A DNA stretch of 64,000 bases, from the NCBI RefSeq assembly GCF_029892845.1, contig NZ_JARXVT010000007.1, forward strand, positions 23,712 to 87,711, in the 5' to 3' direction. This stretch comes from Aurantimicrobium minutum (GTDB lineage Bacteria > Actinomycetota > Actinomycetes > Actinomycetales > Microbacteriaceae). The notes below the pieces were generated by a model. The model was not told the DNA's origin, searched no databases, and was given only the letters and a program-made list of their open reading frames with translations. Shown one piece after another: positions 19,014 through 28,287 of this stretch. The translations under genes were made by a program, and so were the position numbers. The first letter of the stretch is position 1. Each line of letters begins with the position of its first letter.

Positions 19014-20174
19014 CTAGAGAGCAATGAAGAGTTCGCCCTCACCAGCGAAGGAAAGTGACCGTTCTTCCGCGGAAATAAAGGCATTTTGGCCTTGTTCAAG
19101 CTCGACAGAGCTGTCAGAACCTTCTACTGTCACATTTCCTGCCGTGCACGTAACAATTGCGTGACGTGTCAGTGAAAGTGAGTCAGATTGACTCATGCCA
19201 GCTGTGACGACGACGTGTGCAAGCACAAAGTCCGGCACATCAGGAACGAAAAGATCAATGCCCTGAGCAACATTCCGTGGTTCAAGGATGGGCACGGGAA
19301 CAACTTTGTCGCTGACAACTGAGAGTAGTTCTGGGACATCGACGTGCTTGGAGGTCAGTCCCCCGCGCAGCACATTGTCGCTGGCCGCCATGAGCTCAAT
19401 ACCGAGTCCACGGATATAGGCGTGCATATTCCCGGCAGGCAAATACAGCGCCTGGCCTTTAGTCAGCGTCACTCGGTTGAGTAGCAGTGCAACCACAATT
19501 CCCGGGTCACCGGGATAGTCCTCGGCCAGTTCGACCAGGAGTGCATCCTTGACGAGCTTGCCCGCGAGAGAAATTTCAGCAACAAGTGCAGCTGCGTTTT
19601 CGCCTGTCAGTGCCCAGTCCAGTGCCCAACGGATGGCACCATCCCCCCGGCTGCTGAGCTGACTCGTGAATTCGGCGAGCGCGGAGGTCGCAGCACAGGC
19701 CTGCGCATTTGCTGCAGCCAAGTTTTCTAGTTCTGAAATTGTGTGGTCAACATCTCTGAAACCACAGAGTGCTTCGAAAGTGTCACTGAGGGCATAGATC
19801 AGTTCTGGCTTGTGTGCATCGTCGCGGTAGTTGCGGTTCGGTGCGTCAAGGGCAATACCCAAAGCGTTCTCGCGAGCAAAACCTTCCTCGGCTTGCTCTG
19901 GTGACGGGTGTGCCTGAATAGATAGCGGGTGCGCTGCCGCAAGTACCTTGAGCAAAAATGGAAGAGGCTGCTCTCCACGTGCTTCGAGGTACTCCGCAAT
20001 CGTTGCTGCTCCAGCAACATCTTCAGGATTCACGATCTGCGTGGGTGATCCTGGGTGTGTACCCAGCCAGAGCTCTGCTTCTGGCTTTCCAGAGGGTGCT
20101 TTTCCTCGGAGTTCGGCAATGTCGGTCAAAGAACCCCAGGCATAATCTCTCGGGGTGTTATCGACACGAATCAT
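19014..20174 (-). CDS. manA: Mannose-6-phosphate isomerase, class I
   Basis: A 386-aa type I phosphomannose isomerase that interconverts fructose-6-phosphate and mannose-6-phosphate with zinc. Zinc-site motifs are visible: PFLLKVLAAAHPLSIQAHPS (Gln and His), then YRDDAHKPELIYAL (Glu, with HKPE). The distal YLPAGNMHAYIRG supplies the last His before the active-site Arg segment. The ATG at 20174 (MIRVDNTPRDYAWGS) matches the family start; the frame extends to 20324 but that would cover the divergent gene. It shares a 21-base gap with the acyl-CoA dehydrogenase gene, with overlapping -10 elements. It begins the mannose branch feeding manB and the GTP:mannose-1-phosphate enzyme. Confidence 0.95.
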   Translation of the reverse strand: MIRVDNTPRDYAWGSLTDIAELRGKAPSGKPEAELWLGTHPGSPTQIVNPEDVAGAATIAEYLEARGEQPLPFLLKVLAAAHPLSIQAHPSPEQAEEGFARENALGIALDAPNRNYRDDAHKPELIYALSDTFEALCGFRDVDHTISELENLAAANAQACAATSALAEFTSQLSSRGDGAIRWALDWALTGENAAALVAEISLAGKLVKDALLVELAEDYPGDPGIVVALLLNRVTLTKGQALYLPAGNMHAYIRGLGIELMAASDNVLRGGLTSKHVDVPELLSVVSDKVVPVPILEPRNVAQGIDLFVPDVPDFVLAHVVVTAGMSQSDSLSLTRHAIVTCTAGNVTVEGSDSSVELEQGQNAFISAEERSLSFAGEGELFIAL

Positions 20175-20183
20175 CACGAGGAT

Positions 20184-20190
20184 TAGCCTA
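20184..20190. promoter_or_regulatory. Overlapping divergent -10 hexamers (manA / acyl-CoA dehydrogenase)
   Basis: On the plus strand TAGCCT (20184-20189) lies 6 bases before the ATG at 20196. On the minus strand TAGGCT (20190-20185) lies 10 bases before the ATG at 20174. The two hexamers share five base pairs, so RNA polymerase can open only one direction at a time. Confidence 0.55.
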
Positions 20191-20195
20191 TCCAC

Positions 20196-21374
20196 ATGAC
20201 CTTTGAGACCCTGCCAAGCGACTTCTTCCACCTTGAGGCGAGTCTGTCTCCTGTTGAACTCGACAAGTTGATGGAACTGCGTACCTATCTCGAGACTGAG
20301 ATCAAACCTGTGATCAATGATCACTGGGACCGTGCTGAGTTCCCCAAGACACTGGTCAAGGGCCTAGCTGATACAAAGTTGATCGGTATGGCGTGGGCTG
20401 AAACACAGCCATTTGAGACCACTGCTGTCTTCCGTGGTTGGGTGGCGCTTGAACTGGCTCGCATTGATGCCAGTGTTGCTACCTATGTGGGCGTGCAGAA
20501 CGGTTTGGCCATGGGCTCTGTCGGCGTCTGTGGCTCCGACGAGCAGCGTGCATATTGGCTTCCCAAGATGCACTCCGGTGAAATTGTGGGCTCCTTTGGT
20601 CTGACAGAACCACTCTCTGGTTCTGACTCTGCACAGGGCCTGCGCACAACGGCCACCCGCGACGGGGACGACTGGATTCTCAATGGCTCCAAGCGCTGGA
20701 TTGGTAATGCCACGTGGGCAGATATCTGTGTGGTCTGGGCTAAAGACACTGCAGATGGTCAGGTCAAGGGCTTCATTGTTCCAACCGACACTCAGGGTTA
20801 TGTCGCCACCAAGATCGAGCGCAAGCAATCTCTTCGAGTTGTTCAAAACGCCGACATCACGCTGACGGATGTGCGCATCCCTGAAGCGAACCGCCTGCAG
20901 AAAGCTAAGAGCTTTGCGGACACCGCCACCGTGCTCCGCCTCACCCGTGCTGAGGTTGCCTGGGCAGCAGTAGGTATTGCGGTTGGCGCCTATGAGGCTG
21001 CCCTGGCGTATGCCAAGGAACGTATTCAGTTCGGTAAGCCCATTGCAGCCCACCAGATGGTGCAAGACCTGTTGGTCAAGAGCTTGGGCAACATCACCTC
21101 GAGCCTCTCACTCGTGCTAGAAACCTCGCGCATGCAGGATGCTGGCAAGCTGAAAGACGAGCACGCAGCTCTGGCTAAAGCGGTCGCCACTGCCCGCATG
21201 CGTGAGTCTGTTGCGTGGTGTCGAGAGATCTTGGGCGGCAACGGAATTGTGCTCGACTATGACGTGGCACGCTTCTTTGCCGATGCCGAGGCAATCTATA
21301 GCTACGAGGGCACAAGGGAGATGAACACCCTCATTGTGGGTAGGGCCATCACAGGCCACGCCGCATTCGTCTAG
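20196..21374 (+). CDS. Acyl-CoA dehydrogenase, glutaryl-CoA dehydrogenase-like
   Basis: A 392-aa FAD acyl-CoA dehydrogenase. Residues near 138-155 (FGLTEPLSGSDSAQGLRTTA) and 165-180 (ILNGSKRWIGNATWADICVVWA) form the FAD/substrate region. The C-terminal domain has RIQFGKPIAAHQMVQDLL and WCREILGGNGI. The catalytic base Glu lies in SYEGTREMNTLIVGRAITG, a form closest to glutaryl-CoA dehydrogenases. The substrate is uncertain: glutaryl-CoA or a branched/straight acyl-CoA. M. tuberculosis has an acyl-CoA dehydrogenase (fadE25) at the comparable place next to purEK. It has a leaderless start, and its stop codon forms part of the -10 of the next gene. Confidence 0.9.
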   Translation: MTFETLPSDFFHLEASLSPVELDKLMELRTYLETEIKPVINDHWDRAEFPKTLVKGLADTKLIGMAWAETQPFETTAVFRGWVALELARIDASVATYVGVQNGLAMGSVGVCGSDEQRAYWLPKMHSGEIVGSFGLTEPLSGSDSAQGLRTTATRDGDDWILNGSKRWIGNATWADICVVWAKDTADGQVKGFIVPTDTQGYVATKIERKQSLRVVQNADITLTDVRIPEANRLQKAKSFADTATVLRLTRAEVAWAAVGIAVGAYEAALAYAKERIQFGKPIAAHQMVQDLLVKSLGNITSSLSLVLETSRMQDAGKLKDEHAALAKAVATARMRESVAWCREILGGNGIVLDYDVARFFADAEAIYSYEGTREMNTLIVGRAITGHAAFV

Positions 21375-21377
21375 CCT
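21372..21377 (+). promoter_or_regulatory. Leaderless -10 of first O-antigen-ligase-like gene
   Basis: TAGCCT, whose TAG is the stop codon of the acyl-CoA dehydrogenase gene, lies 6 bases before the ATG at 21384. Confidence 0.5.
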
Positions 21378-21383
21378 TGATAC

Positions 21384-22688
21384 ATGCCCACCAAAGAATA
21401 TAGAAAAGCGAAGACCGGCCTTGCCGTTGTCACGCTGTTTATGCTCTTTGCTGGCGAAGCCATTCGCAACCTTCTTGGTTGGGAAATCTTCATGGGGCTG
21501 GGTGTGCTCATCACTGCGATTTATGTCGTGGTCATTATTCGCGCTCGCCACCTTATTCACTGGCGCAGCATTCCCTTCTGGCTAGCTTTCTTCGCGCTCT
21601 TTGCTGTGGCTTCTGTCACGTGGGCATACTCCCCTGCCAATACAGCGCTGACACTGTGGCCCTTTATTGAGGTGACAATTGGGGGTGTGGGTATCGCACT
21701 CACACTGCCGTGGAACGACTTCATCCGCGCCCTCGGCACGACACTGCGCTGGATTCTTGGAGCATCGCTGCTGTTTGAACTGTGGGTCAGCGTGTTTGTC
21801 GGTCACGCCATCTACCCGGTATTTATTGACACCTCAGGCGACAAAGTTCCTGCTGTCTACCAGTGGAGCCGCAACCTCTTGATGGAAGGCGGGCCCATCC
21901 AAGGTGTTGTCGGCAACCGGAACCAACTGGGATTTATTGCCGTCATCGCACTCATCGTGTTTTCTATTCAGCTCGCACAGAAAACGGTCTGGCATAACTG
22001 GGGCATTGTCTGGGTCGTTATTGCTGTGGCAACGATTGGCCTCACTCGTTCAGCCACAGACCTCATTGCATTACTTGCCGTCGCTGTAGTTGCCTTGTTC
22101 GCACTCTGGTTGCGTGCACGTCCGGCCACACAGCGCCGCCCTGTCTACCTCACTATGTTGGGGCTAGGAGTTGCCGGCATCGTAACGATTTCTGTCGCGC
22201 GTGAGCAGTTACTTTCCCTGCTGGGTAAAGGTTCTGACCTGACCGGTCGCACAGAAATTTGGGCAGCCGTGACTGCTCTTGCTGAACAACGCCCTGTCTT
22301 CGGTTGGGGTTGGCTAAGCCCTTGGGTTCCCTGGCTCGAACCTTTCAACAACCTTGCAGTGCGCTCAGGCGTGCACTATCTCCAGGCGCACAATGTCTGG
22401 CTGGATGTCTGGATGCAGCTCGGTTATGTTGGTGTGATTGCTCTCGCTGTGGCCATGTTTACGTTGCTTTCGCGCTCCTGGTTCATAGCCGTTGACCGTC
22501 CACAGTGGGACCTCGTAGAGACTCGTCCCTACAGCGCCAGTTCGCTCTTGCCTTTACTCGTGACCGTGGCGCTGTTGACCCAGAGCTTTTCTGAAAGCCA
22601 GCTGGTTGTTCAATCTGGCTGGGCACTCGTAGTGATTCTGTCACTGACAGTGATGGTTCCCACTCGCATTACTAAAGCTCTGAACTAG
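21384..22688 (+). CDS. O-antigen ligase/polymerase-like membrane protein 1
   Basis: A 434-aa polytopic membrane protein with about 10-12 hydrophobic helices. A large outer loop contains the Wzy_C-type signature: GNRNQLGFIAVIAL, then DLTGRTEIWAAVTALAEQRP, VFGWGWLSPW and HNVWLDVWMQLGYVG. This family ligates or polymerises undecaprenyl-linked glycans on the outer face of the membrane. Gram-positive members probably build cell-wall-linked polysaccharide. It is followed after 9 bases by a paralogue of similar size, and the LCP protein (a candidate wall-anchoring ligase) lies convergently just beyond. Confidence 0.82.
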   Translation: MPTKEYRKAKTGLAVVTLFMLFAGEAIRNLLGWEIFMGLGVLITAIYVVVIIRARHLIHWRSIPFWLAFFALFAVASVTWAYSPANTALTLWPFIEVTIGGVGIALTLPWNDFIRALGTTLRWILGASLLFELWVSVFVGHAIYPVFIDTSGDKVPAVYQWSRNLLMEGGPIQGVVGNRNQLGFIAVIALIVFSIQLAQKTVWHNWGIVWVVIAVATIGLTRSATDLIALLAVAVVALFALWLRARPATQRRPVYLTMLGLGVAGIVTISVAREQLLSLLGKGSDLTGRTEIWAAVTALAEQRPVFGWGWLSPWVPWLEPFNNLAVRSGVHYLQAHNVWLDVWMQLGYVGVIALAVAMFTLLSRSWFIAVDRPQWDLVETRPYSASSLLPLLVTVALLTQSFSESQLVVQSGWALVVILSLTVMVPTRITKALN

Positions 22689-22697
22689 GCCCTCACC

Positions 22698-23969
22698 ATG
22701 AGTCCAACAACTGCCACCGTCGCAGAAGCTGCCTACGCTTTCTTCTCACATGCCCGCTTTGCTCGGGCCATGAGCATTCTTGCGATCGCTACTGCCTTGG
22801 GCACACACCTTTTGCGTTCCCTCACGGGAACTGCAGGTCTCACCGCCATCGTGGTCACCGAGCTGGTGCTGTGTGTTCTGATGGTGATTGCCCGCCGACG
22901 CGTGGTGCGCTGGAACGCGTTTCTGCCTATTTCGCTGGCTGTCTTTTTAGTGTGGTGTGCAGTCAGTTATTTCTGGTCGTATTACCCCAAGGCCAGTTTG
23001 GTTGGCATCGCATCCCAGCTCAGCTTCGCTGTGCTGGCGCTGGCCATCTCGTCCACGCGTGACACCATTCAGCTCATCCGCGCCATTGGTGATGTCCTCC
23101 GGGTATTTCTTGCCGCGTCTTTAGCTCTAGAGGTTGTTGCCGGGGTTTTGATTGATGGTCCCATTGAATTCCTGGGCATCCGAGGGAACTTGGTTACTGG
23201 CGAAGGAATACAGGGAGTCTTTGGCTCGCGTAATGCTTTCATGCTTGTCTCACTTATCGCGCTTGTGACCTTCCTCATTGAATGGCGAACCAAGAGTGTG
23301 ACCCGGCAGGTTGCAGGCTGGTCTGTTCTGGGAGCTGCGCTCTGTGTCCTGTTAGCCGCCTCCCCCGTGGGATTTGTAACCGCAATTGCCGTCGCTGTGA
23401 TTGCGGTGCTGTTAGCTTCCCTGCGCAAGATGGAACCCGCCGTTCGTCGAGGAACCGAAATTGCTGCAGCGAGTGCTGCTGGTCTGGGTTTGATCGTTGC
23501 CTGGGCATTGCGCGGAAGCATTCTTGAGGCGCTGAGTACTTCACCAGTTCTGCAATATCGCCTCTCCCTCTGGAGCGAAGAACTTCGCTTGGCCACGATG
23601 AAGCCCCTCGAAGGCTGGGGCTGGGTTGGCCTCTGGCCACGCAAGACTCAACCATTCACGGTGATGAATTCCGGCAGTGGTGACATTCACAACTCTGGAC
23701 TCAACATCTACCTGGATGCGTGGCTTCAGGTTGGCATCGTGGGCTTAGCCCTGTTGCTGATTCTTTTGGGCTTTGCCTTTGCACGTAGCTGGAGCTTGGC
23801 CACGTCAAAGAAGAGTGAGATCTATCTCTGGTCTCCACTTGTGCTGAGTCTTCTGTTGGTCTCAGGGCTTGCAGAAAGCACTGCCCTCACTGAGTGGGGT
23901 TGGTTCTTTGTTGTCCTAATTGTGGCCCGAAGCTCAGCTGAGCTGAGCTGGCGCCGCACCAAGGACTAA
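22698..23969 (+). CDS. O-antigen ligase/polymerase-like membrane protein 2
   Basis: A 423-aa paralogue of the preceding gene with the same order of signatures: IQGVFGSRNAFMLVSLIA, then RLSLWSEELRLATMKPLEGW, GWVGLW and IHNSGLNIYLDAWLQVGIVG. It has about 10-12 transmembrane helices. Two adjacent copies suggest one polymerase and one ligase, or two glycan substrates; the sequence cannot tell which. A TAGGCC that includes the stop codon of the first gene lies 6 bases before the ATG, a weaker version of the leaderless arrangement. Its end faces the LCP gene with a 13-base gap. Confidence 0.82.
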   Translation: MSPTTATVAEAAYAFFSHARFARAMSILAIATALGTHLLRSLTGTAGLTAIVVTELVLCVLMVIARRRVVRWNAFLPISLAVFLVWCAVSYFWSYYPKASLVGIASQLSFAVLALAISSTRDTIQLIRAIGDVLRVFLAASLALEVVAGVLIDGPIEFLGIRGNLVTGEGIQGVFGSRNAFMLVSLIALVTFLIEWRTKSVTRQVAGWSVLGAALCVLLAASPVGFVTAIAVAVIAVLLASLRKMEPAVRRGTEIAAASAAGLGLIVAWALRGSILEALSTSPVLQYRLSLWSEELRLATMKPLEGWGWVGLWPRKTQPFTVMNSGSGDIHNSGLNIYLDAWLQVGIVGLALLLILLGFAFARSWSLATSKKSEIYLWSPLVLSLLLVSGLAESTALTEWGWFFVVLIVARSSAELSWRRTKD

Positions 23970-23975
23970 CTCTGA

Positions 23976-23993
23976 CTGTTCCTTACGGAACAG
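23976..23993. terminator. Hairpin in convergent gap (ligase 2 / LCP)
   Basis: CTGTTCC-TTAC-GGAACAG forms a perfect 7-bp stem that can extend through a bulge. It fills the 13-base gap between two convergent genes and covers the LCP stop codon. No U-run, so terminator function is tentative. Confidence 0.35.
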
Positions 23994-25365
23994 GAGTCTC
24001 AGTGGGCTCTGGTGGGTGGATCACAGAGTTGATATAACCGTGAATACCGGCGTAGTCAGGGTATTCGGTGTCGACCGGGAAGGGCTCGTAGTAGGGAGTG
24101 AGCTCAACGTGGTTAATTGGCAGTTCCTTAGTTTTCAAACCAAGGTTCACAAAGTAGCCGAGCATCGACTGAGGAATATCAGTTTTCACAACCTGCGTTC
24201 CAGCCGCCGCAATCTCTTGGAACTTGGTCAAAACGTTGGCAGGGTTCATCTGACGAAGCAAAGCTTCTTGAACCTGCTGCTGACGAGCCATGCGGTCGTA
24301 GTCACCTGTGCCCGACCAGCGTGAGCGCATGTACATCATGGCGTGGTAGCCGTCTAAAGCTTGCTCGCCAATTTCAATCCACTCACCGACTTCTTCTTCC
24401 GGCGTCTCAGGCTCAGCAATAGCGATGCGTTCTTCCACATTGATTGTTACCCCACCTAGAGAATCAATGAGGTTCTGTAAACCTTGCATGTCGATAAGGA
24501 CGTAGTACTGAATGTCCAGTCCGGTAATCGCTTCAGCTGCATCACGCATTGCTTCAATACCGGGTGAGCTACCTTCAGCTGCGGCATTGGGATAGAGATC
24601 AGGGTGGTCAACCTCTGCGGCAACATAGACCGTGTTCAAGCAGGCCCAGCGGGTGCAGTATTCACCGGTTTCCTGGGTGTACCCGTTGGGATAGACCGAA
24701 TACATCGGTGAGTCTTCATTGAATGGAATGGCCTGCAGGTCACGAGGCATACCAATAATGGTGGCTGCACCGGTATCTGCATTGACGCTGACAACCTGAG
24801 CTGTGTCTGGACGCAAGCCGTCACGGTCTTCTCCTGCGTCACCGCCGAGAAGCAAGAAGTTGTATTGACCGTCAATCGGTGGCTGGCTAGGACCAGCTAC
24901 GAAGATCTTGCCTAATGCGCTGTTCAAGCTACCGGTCAATGTGGCTGCATAGGCAGCTCCGCCAGAAATGAAGACCATGGCCAATACTGTGACGCCAGCA
25001 ACCCACCACCTGGCACGAGGACCCGTCTTTACAACGCGAACTAAACGCAGGGTGTCCAGAGTGAGCACTGCCCACAATATGGCGTAAAAAAACAGCGCAA
25101 TCTGGCCCACAAACAACGTAGGACCCCAGGTTGCAAGGAAGAACACTGCCGTTGGCCACAGCAGTCCGATCAGGCCTGTGATAAGCAGGAATCCAACAAG
25201 GACCAACGTGGCGCCCAGACCAAATTTGCCCAAGCGCTTGTTTCCAGCCAATGCCTGCACCGAACCCGGCAGCACGAAGTTGAGTACAACCAACCACCAG
25301 GCGCGGGTGGTCATGACCTTCTGCGAACTGGTGTCGGGATACCTCAGTGGGCTGGTTTGACTCAT
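23983..25365 (-). CDS. LytR-CpsA-Psr (LCP) family protein
   Basis: A 460-aa membrane protein. Residues 20-145 hold several hydrophobic helices (an unusual four- or five-helix front end rather than a single anchor). The outer LCP domain starts near 165: [20 protein letters not shown] with the lipid-phosphate-binding Asp/Arg, then [30 protein letters not shown] and [23 protein letters not shown] proteins transfer polyprenyl-linked glycopolymers such as teichoic acid or arabinogalactan to peptidoglycan. Its ATG overlaps the purE stop (ATGA), so it is translated from the purK-purE operon, an odd pairing that is also close to Rv3267/Rv3275c in M. tuberculosis. Confidence 0.92.
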   Translation of the reverse strand: MSQTSPLRYPDTSSQKVMTTRAWWLVVLNFVLPGSVQALAGNKRLGKFGLGATLVLVGFLLITGLIGLLWPTAVFFLATWGPTLFVGQIALFFYAILWAVLTLDTLRLVRVVKTGPRARWWVAGVTVLAMVFISGGAAYAATLTGSLNSALGKIFVAGPSQPPIDGQYNFLLLGGDAGEDRDGLRPDTAQVVSVNADTGAATIIGMPRDLQAIPFNEDSPMYSVYPNGYTQETGEYCTRWACLNTVYVAAEVDHPDLYPNAAAEGSSPGIEAMRDAAEAITGLDIQYYVLIDMQGLQNLIDSLGGVTINVEERIAIAEPETPEEEVGEWIEIGEQALDGYHAMMYMRSRWSGTGDYDRMARQQQVQEALLRQMNPANVLTKFQEIAAAGTQVVKTDIPQSMLGYFVNLGLKTKELPINHVELTPYYEPFPVDTEYPDYAGIHGYINSVIHPPEPTETPVP

Positions 25366-25862
25366 AACTGAGACTTGAGAGCCTTGTTCTTTTCTTCGAC
25401 CAGGTCGGCAAGGCCGGAAGCATACGCTTCCACGGCCCTGAGTAGTTCAGGGTTACTGGTGGCAAGAATCTTGACAGCCAGAAGCGCCGCGTTGGTGGCA
25501 CCGCCGATAGACACGGTTGCCACGGGAACGCCGGCAGGCATCTGCACGATCGACAGCAGAGAGTCCATGCCATCGAGCTTGGACAGGGGAACAGGCACTC
25601 CCACAACAGGAAGTGGGGTCACACTCGCGAGCATGCCGGGGAGGTGCGCAGCACCACCGGCACCAGCGATGATGACCTTCAGGCCACGGCCTGCAGCTGC
25701 CTTACCAAAAGCAATCATTTTCTCTGGCGTGCGGTGCGCAGAAAGCACCTCAACCTCGAAGGGGATGCCAAAGTCGTTCAAGACGTTGGCGGCCGAACTC
25801 ATGACAGTCCAGTCAGAGTCAGAGCCCATTACAACGGCGACGAGTGGGTGCGTTTCAGCCAT
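25362..25862 (-). CDS. purE: N5-carboxyaminoimidazole ribonucleotide mutase
   Basis: A 166-aa class I PurE that converts N5-CAIR to CAIR in purine synthesis. The signature [12 protein letters not shown], the SAHRTPEKM loop with the catalytic His, and [14 protein letters not shown] are all present. It lies 16 bases after purK on the same strand. TAGCCT 6 bases before its ATG suggests it also has its own leaderless promoter. The LCP gene starts within its stop codon. Confidence 0.97.
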   Translation of the reverse strand: MAETHPLVAVVMGSDSDWTVMSSAANVLNDFGIPFEVEVLSAHRTPEKMIAFGKAAAGRGLKVIIAGAGGAAHLPGMLASVTPLPVVGVPVPLSKLDGMDSLLSIVQMPAGVPVATVSIGGATNAALLAVKILATSNPELLRAVEAYASGLADLVEEKNKALKSQL

Positions 25863-25868
25863 TGTTCA

Positions 25869-25874
25869 AGGCTA
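25869..25874 (-). promoter_or_regulatory. Leaderless -10 of purE
   Basis: TAGCCT on the minus strand, 6 bases before the purE ATG, inside the 16-base purK-purE gap. Confidence 0.45.
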
Positions 25875-25878
25875 GGGC

Positions 25879-27006
25879 TCAGACCTGAAAGAATCCTGCT
25901 GCGCCACGCGCCTGATAGGCAACCTCGGGCAGATCATCACCAGATGCGTTGACGTGCCCCACCTTGCGGCCTGGGCGTGGTTCTTTGCCATAGGTGTGGA
26001 TTTTCACGGTGGGGTGATCTGCCATCGCGTGGGGGAAAGGAGAAAGCATGTCGCCAGAGGCAGGGCCACCCAAGATGTTGACCATCACCGTAAATGGTGC
26101 AGTCAACCCTGTAGCACCCAGTGGCAGGTCGAGCACAGCACGTAAGTGCTGCTCGAACTGGCTGGTGGTGCTGCCATCTTGGGTCCAGTGGCCGGAGTTG
26201 TGAGGACGCATGGCAAGTTCGTTGACCAGGATGCGGTCATCGGTGGTCTCGAACAGTTCCACAGCCATCACGCCGGTGACATCAAGCTCCGCTGCAATTT
26301 GGGTGGCTATGGAGCCAGCCATGTCAGCTATCTTGCCCTGCGAGTGAGGAGCTGGAGCAATAACCTCGCTGCAGACACCATCTGCTTGGATGCTCTCCAC
26401 CACAGGCCAGAGCGCCATTTCACCGCTGGGGCGACGAGCAATGAGCTGTGAAAGCTCACGGCGGAACTCGACGAATTCTTCCAAGAGCAGTGATTCACCG
26501 GGCTGCAGAAGATCAAGCCAGTCCGCCACATCTGAAACTGCGGTGATGACACGAACACCTTTACCGTCATAGCCGCCACGAGCCGTCTTCGCCACGGCAC
26601 GGCCACCCCACTCAGCCAAGAAGTCAGTGACGTGCTCTGCAGTGGACGCTTGCGTCCAGCCTGGAACAGGGATACCGAGTTCACCGAGGCGTTCACGCAT
26701 GCGGAGTTTGTCTTGAGCAAACTCAAGCGCGTGAGGACCTGGCTGGGCCGAGTAGCCGCGTGTGATCAGCTCTGCCAGAACATGTGCCGGGACGTGTTCG
26801 TGGTCAAAGGTAATGACGTCGCAGCCTGCTGCAAAAGCAAGGACGGTGTCAATGTCGGTGTAGTCGCCCACCATGGTTGCGGCGATCTGTGCGGAGGAAC
26901 CTTCGTTCTCAGCCAGCACTCGGATATCTAGGCCTAGATTGATTGCAGGAGGCACCATCATGCGGGCCAATTGGCCGCCACCTATAACGCCAACTACAGT
27001 TGTCAA
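25879..27006 (-). CDS. purK: 5-(carboxyamino)imidazole ribonucleotide synthase
   Basis: An ATP-grasp enzyme that makes N5-CAIR from AIR, bicarbonate and ATP for PurE. The N-terminal fold begins VVGVIGGGQLARMM. The ATP-grasp part shows VAKTARGGYDGKGVRV, LLLEEFVEFRRELSQLIAR and ELAMRPHNSGHWTQDG. Start choice is uncertain. The TTG at 27006 puts the family-typical first residues right after the start and leaves room for the divergent GtrA gene. The ATG at 27063 or GTG at 27069 would add about 20 unconserved residues and overlap GtrA by 2 to 8 bases. Product about 375 aa with the TTG. Confidence 0.93.
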   Translation of the reverse strand: MTTVVGVIGGGQLARMMVPPAINLGLDIRVLAENEGSSAQIAATMVGDYTDIDTVLAFAAGCDVITFDHEHVPAHVLAELITRGYSAQPGPHALEFAQDKLRMRERLGELGIPVPGWTQASTAEHVTDFLAEWGGRAVAKTARGGYDGKGVRVITAVSDVADWLDLLQPGESLLLEEFVEFRRELSQLIARRPSGEMALWPVVESIQADGVCSEVIAPAPHSQGKIADMAGSIATQIAAELDVTGVMAVELFETTDDRILVNELAMRPHNSGHWTQDGSTTSQFEQHLRAVLDLPLGATGLTAPFTVMVNILGGPASGDMLSPFPHAMADHPTVKIHTYGKEPRPGRKVGHVNASGDDLPEVAYQARGAAGFFQV

Positions 27007-27061
27007 CGGCTCATCTTTCGCGTGGTTGAACGGGTTTGAGAGTGCACTTACGGGGAGAAAC

Positions 27062-27538
27062 ATGACCACATCGGAGCGAGCAATCGCAACCGAGTCTTCC
27101 CCGAGCCTGTTTACTCGCTTGCGAAGAGGCCTGTTGGGCTACTTCGTCAAGTTTGGACTGGTCGGTTTGGTCGGCTTAGTTGTCGACGTTTCTCTCTTTA
27201 ATCTACTCTCCCTCTCTGGAACCGGTTGGTGGTCAGAGCCTCTACAGGCAAAGTTCATCAGCACCTCGGTGGCTATCGTGGTCAACTGGTTGGGCAACCG
27301 CTACTGGACCTTCCGCCGCGACAAGCGTTCTGATGTTGTTCGTGAGCTCGTTGAATTTGTTCTGGCTTCTGTTGCCGGCATGCTCGTGACCTTGGCCACA
27401 CTCTGGTTCACGCACTACGTTCTCGGTTTTGATTCATTGTTGGCTGACAATATTTCTGCCAACGTCATTGGTCTGGGTCTTGGAACCCTGGTTCGCTTTG
27501 CTCTCTATCGCTGGTGGGTCTGGAACGTGAAGCGATGA
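27062..27538 (+). CDS. GtrA family membrane protein
   Basis: A 158-aa protein with four hydrophobic helices (about 31-53, 66-85, 99-121 and 133-152) and the GtrA-like stretch VVNWLGNRYWTFRR. GtrA proteins are thought to flip or position polyprenyl-phosphate-linked sugars. I start at ATG 27062, which has GGGGAGA at the right distance. Its stop overlaps the start of the polyprenol-mannose synthase (ATGA), which makes the likely substrate: a polyprenyl-phosphomannose synthase with its flippase. M. tuberculosis Rv3277 occupies the same place next to purK. Confidence 0.9.
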   Translation: MTTSERAIATESSPSLFTRLRRGLLGYFVKFGLVGLVGLVVDVSLFNLLSLSGTGWWSEPLQAKFISTSVAIVVNWLGNRYWTFRRDKRSDVVRELVEFVLASVAGMLVTLATLWFTHYVLGFDSLLADNISANVIGLGLGTLVRFALYRWWVWNVKR

Positions 27539-28287
27539 GCACCGTCGTCATCATTCCGACCTATAACGAACTCGAGACGCTGCCGGAGGCAGTGAAAGCA
27601 GTTCGTGCAGCAGTCCCTGAAGCGAACATTTTGATCGTGGACGACAGCAGCCCTGATGGCACTGGCGCCAAAGCGGATGCGTTAGCCAGTGCTGATCCGT
27701 TTGTTCACGTTCTCCACCGCGCTGAGAAGACTGGTCTCGGCGATGCCTATCTCGCTGGCTTCGAGTGGGCGCTCGAGCATGGCTTCGAAATCATTGTCGA
27801 GATGGATGCTGATGGTTCCCACCCTGCCAATCGTCTCGGTGCACTAATCGGTGCGGTCTCTGCCCCCACCGTTCCTGGTGCTCACTACCCAGGTCTTGCT
27901 ATTGGTTCTCGCTGGGTCGCGGGTGGATCGGTCGTGAACTGGCCAGCACACCGCTTATTCCTCAGTCGCGGAGCAAATTCCTATGCCCGCATTGCTTTGA
28001 ACATCGACGTCAAAGATTCCACTGCAGGGTTCCGCGCCTTCCGCGCGGAAGTACTGCGCGGAATCCACCTCGAACAAGTCAACTCTCACGGCTACTGCTT
28101 CCAAGTTGATCTCACCTTGCGCGTTCTCGATGCAGGTTACACCGTTGTGGAGCTGCCCATCGAGTTCAAAGAACGCGAAACAGGAGAATCCAAGATGAGC
28201 AAGAACATCGTGATCGAAGCGATGAAGAGCGTGACCGCGTGGGGTTGGCAACGCCGCTTCGGCAAGAAGACTTCTAGAGCTTCTTAG
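27535..28287 (+). CDS. Polyprenol monophosphomannose synthase (GT2)
   Basis: A 250-aa DPM1-like glycosyltransferase that moves mannose from GDP-mannose to polyprenyl phosphate. The motifs VVIIPTYNELETL, IVDDSSPDGTG (nucleotide and metal) and EMDADGSHPANRL (DxD) are in place, followed by GSRWVAGG and KDSTAGFRAFRAEVL. There is no C-terminal membrane domain, as in the single-domain Ppm/DPM1 type. It is coupled to GtrA. Its stop overlaps the convergent PH-domain gene by 4 bases. It is the end point of the manA-manB-manC route in this window. Confidence 0.92.
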   Translation: MSTVVIIPTYNELETLPEAVKAVRAAVPEANILIVDDSSPDGTGAKADALASADPFVHVLHRAEKTGLGDAYLAGFEWALEHGFEIIVEMDADGSHPANRLGALIGAVSAPTVPGAHYPGLAIGSRWVAGGSVVNWPAHRLFLSRGANSYARIALNIDVKDSTAGFRAFRAEVLRGIHLEQVNSHGYCFQVDLTLRVLDAGYTVVELPIEFKERETGESKMSKNIVIEAMKSVTAWGWQRRFGKKTSRAS

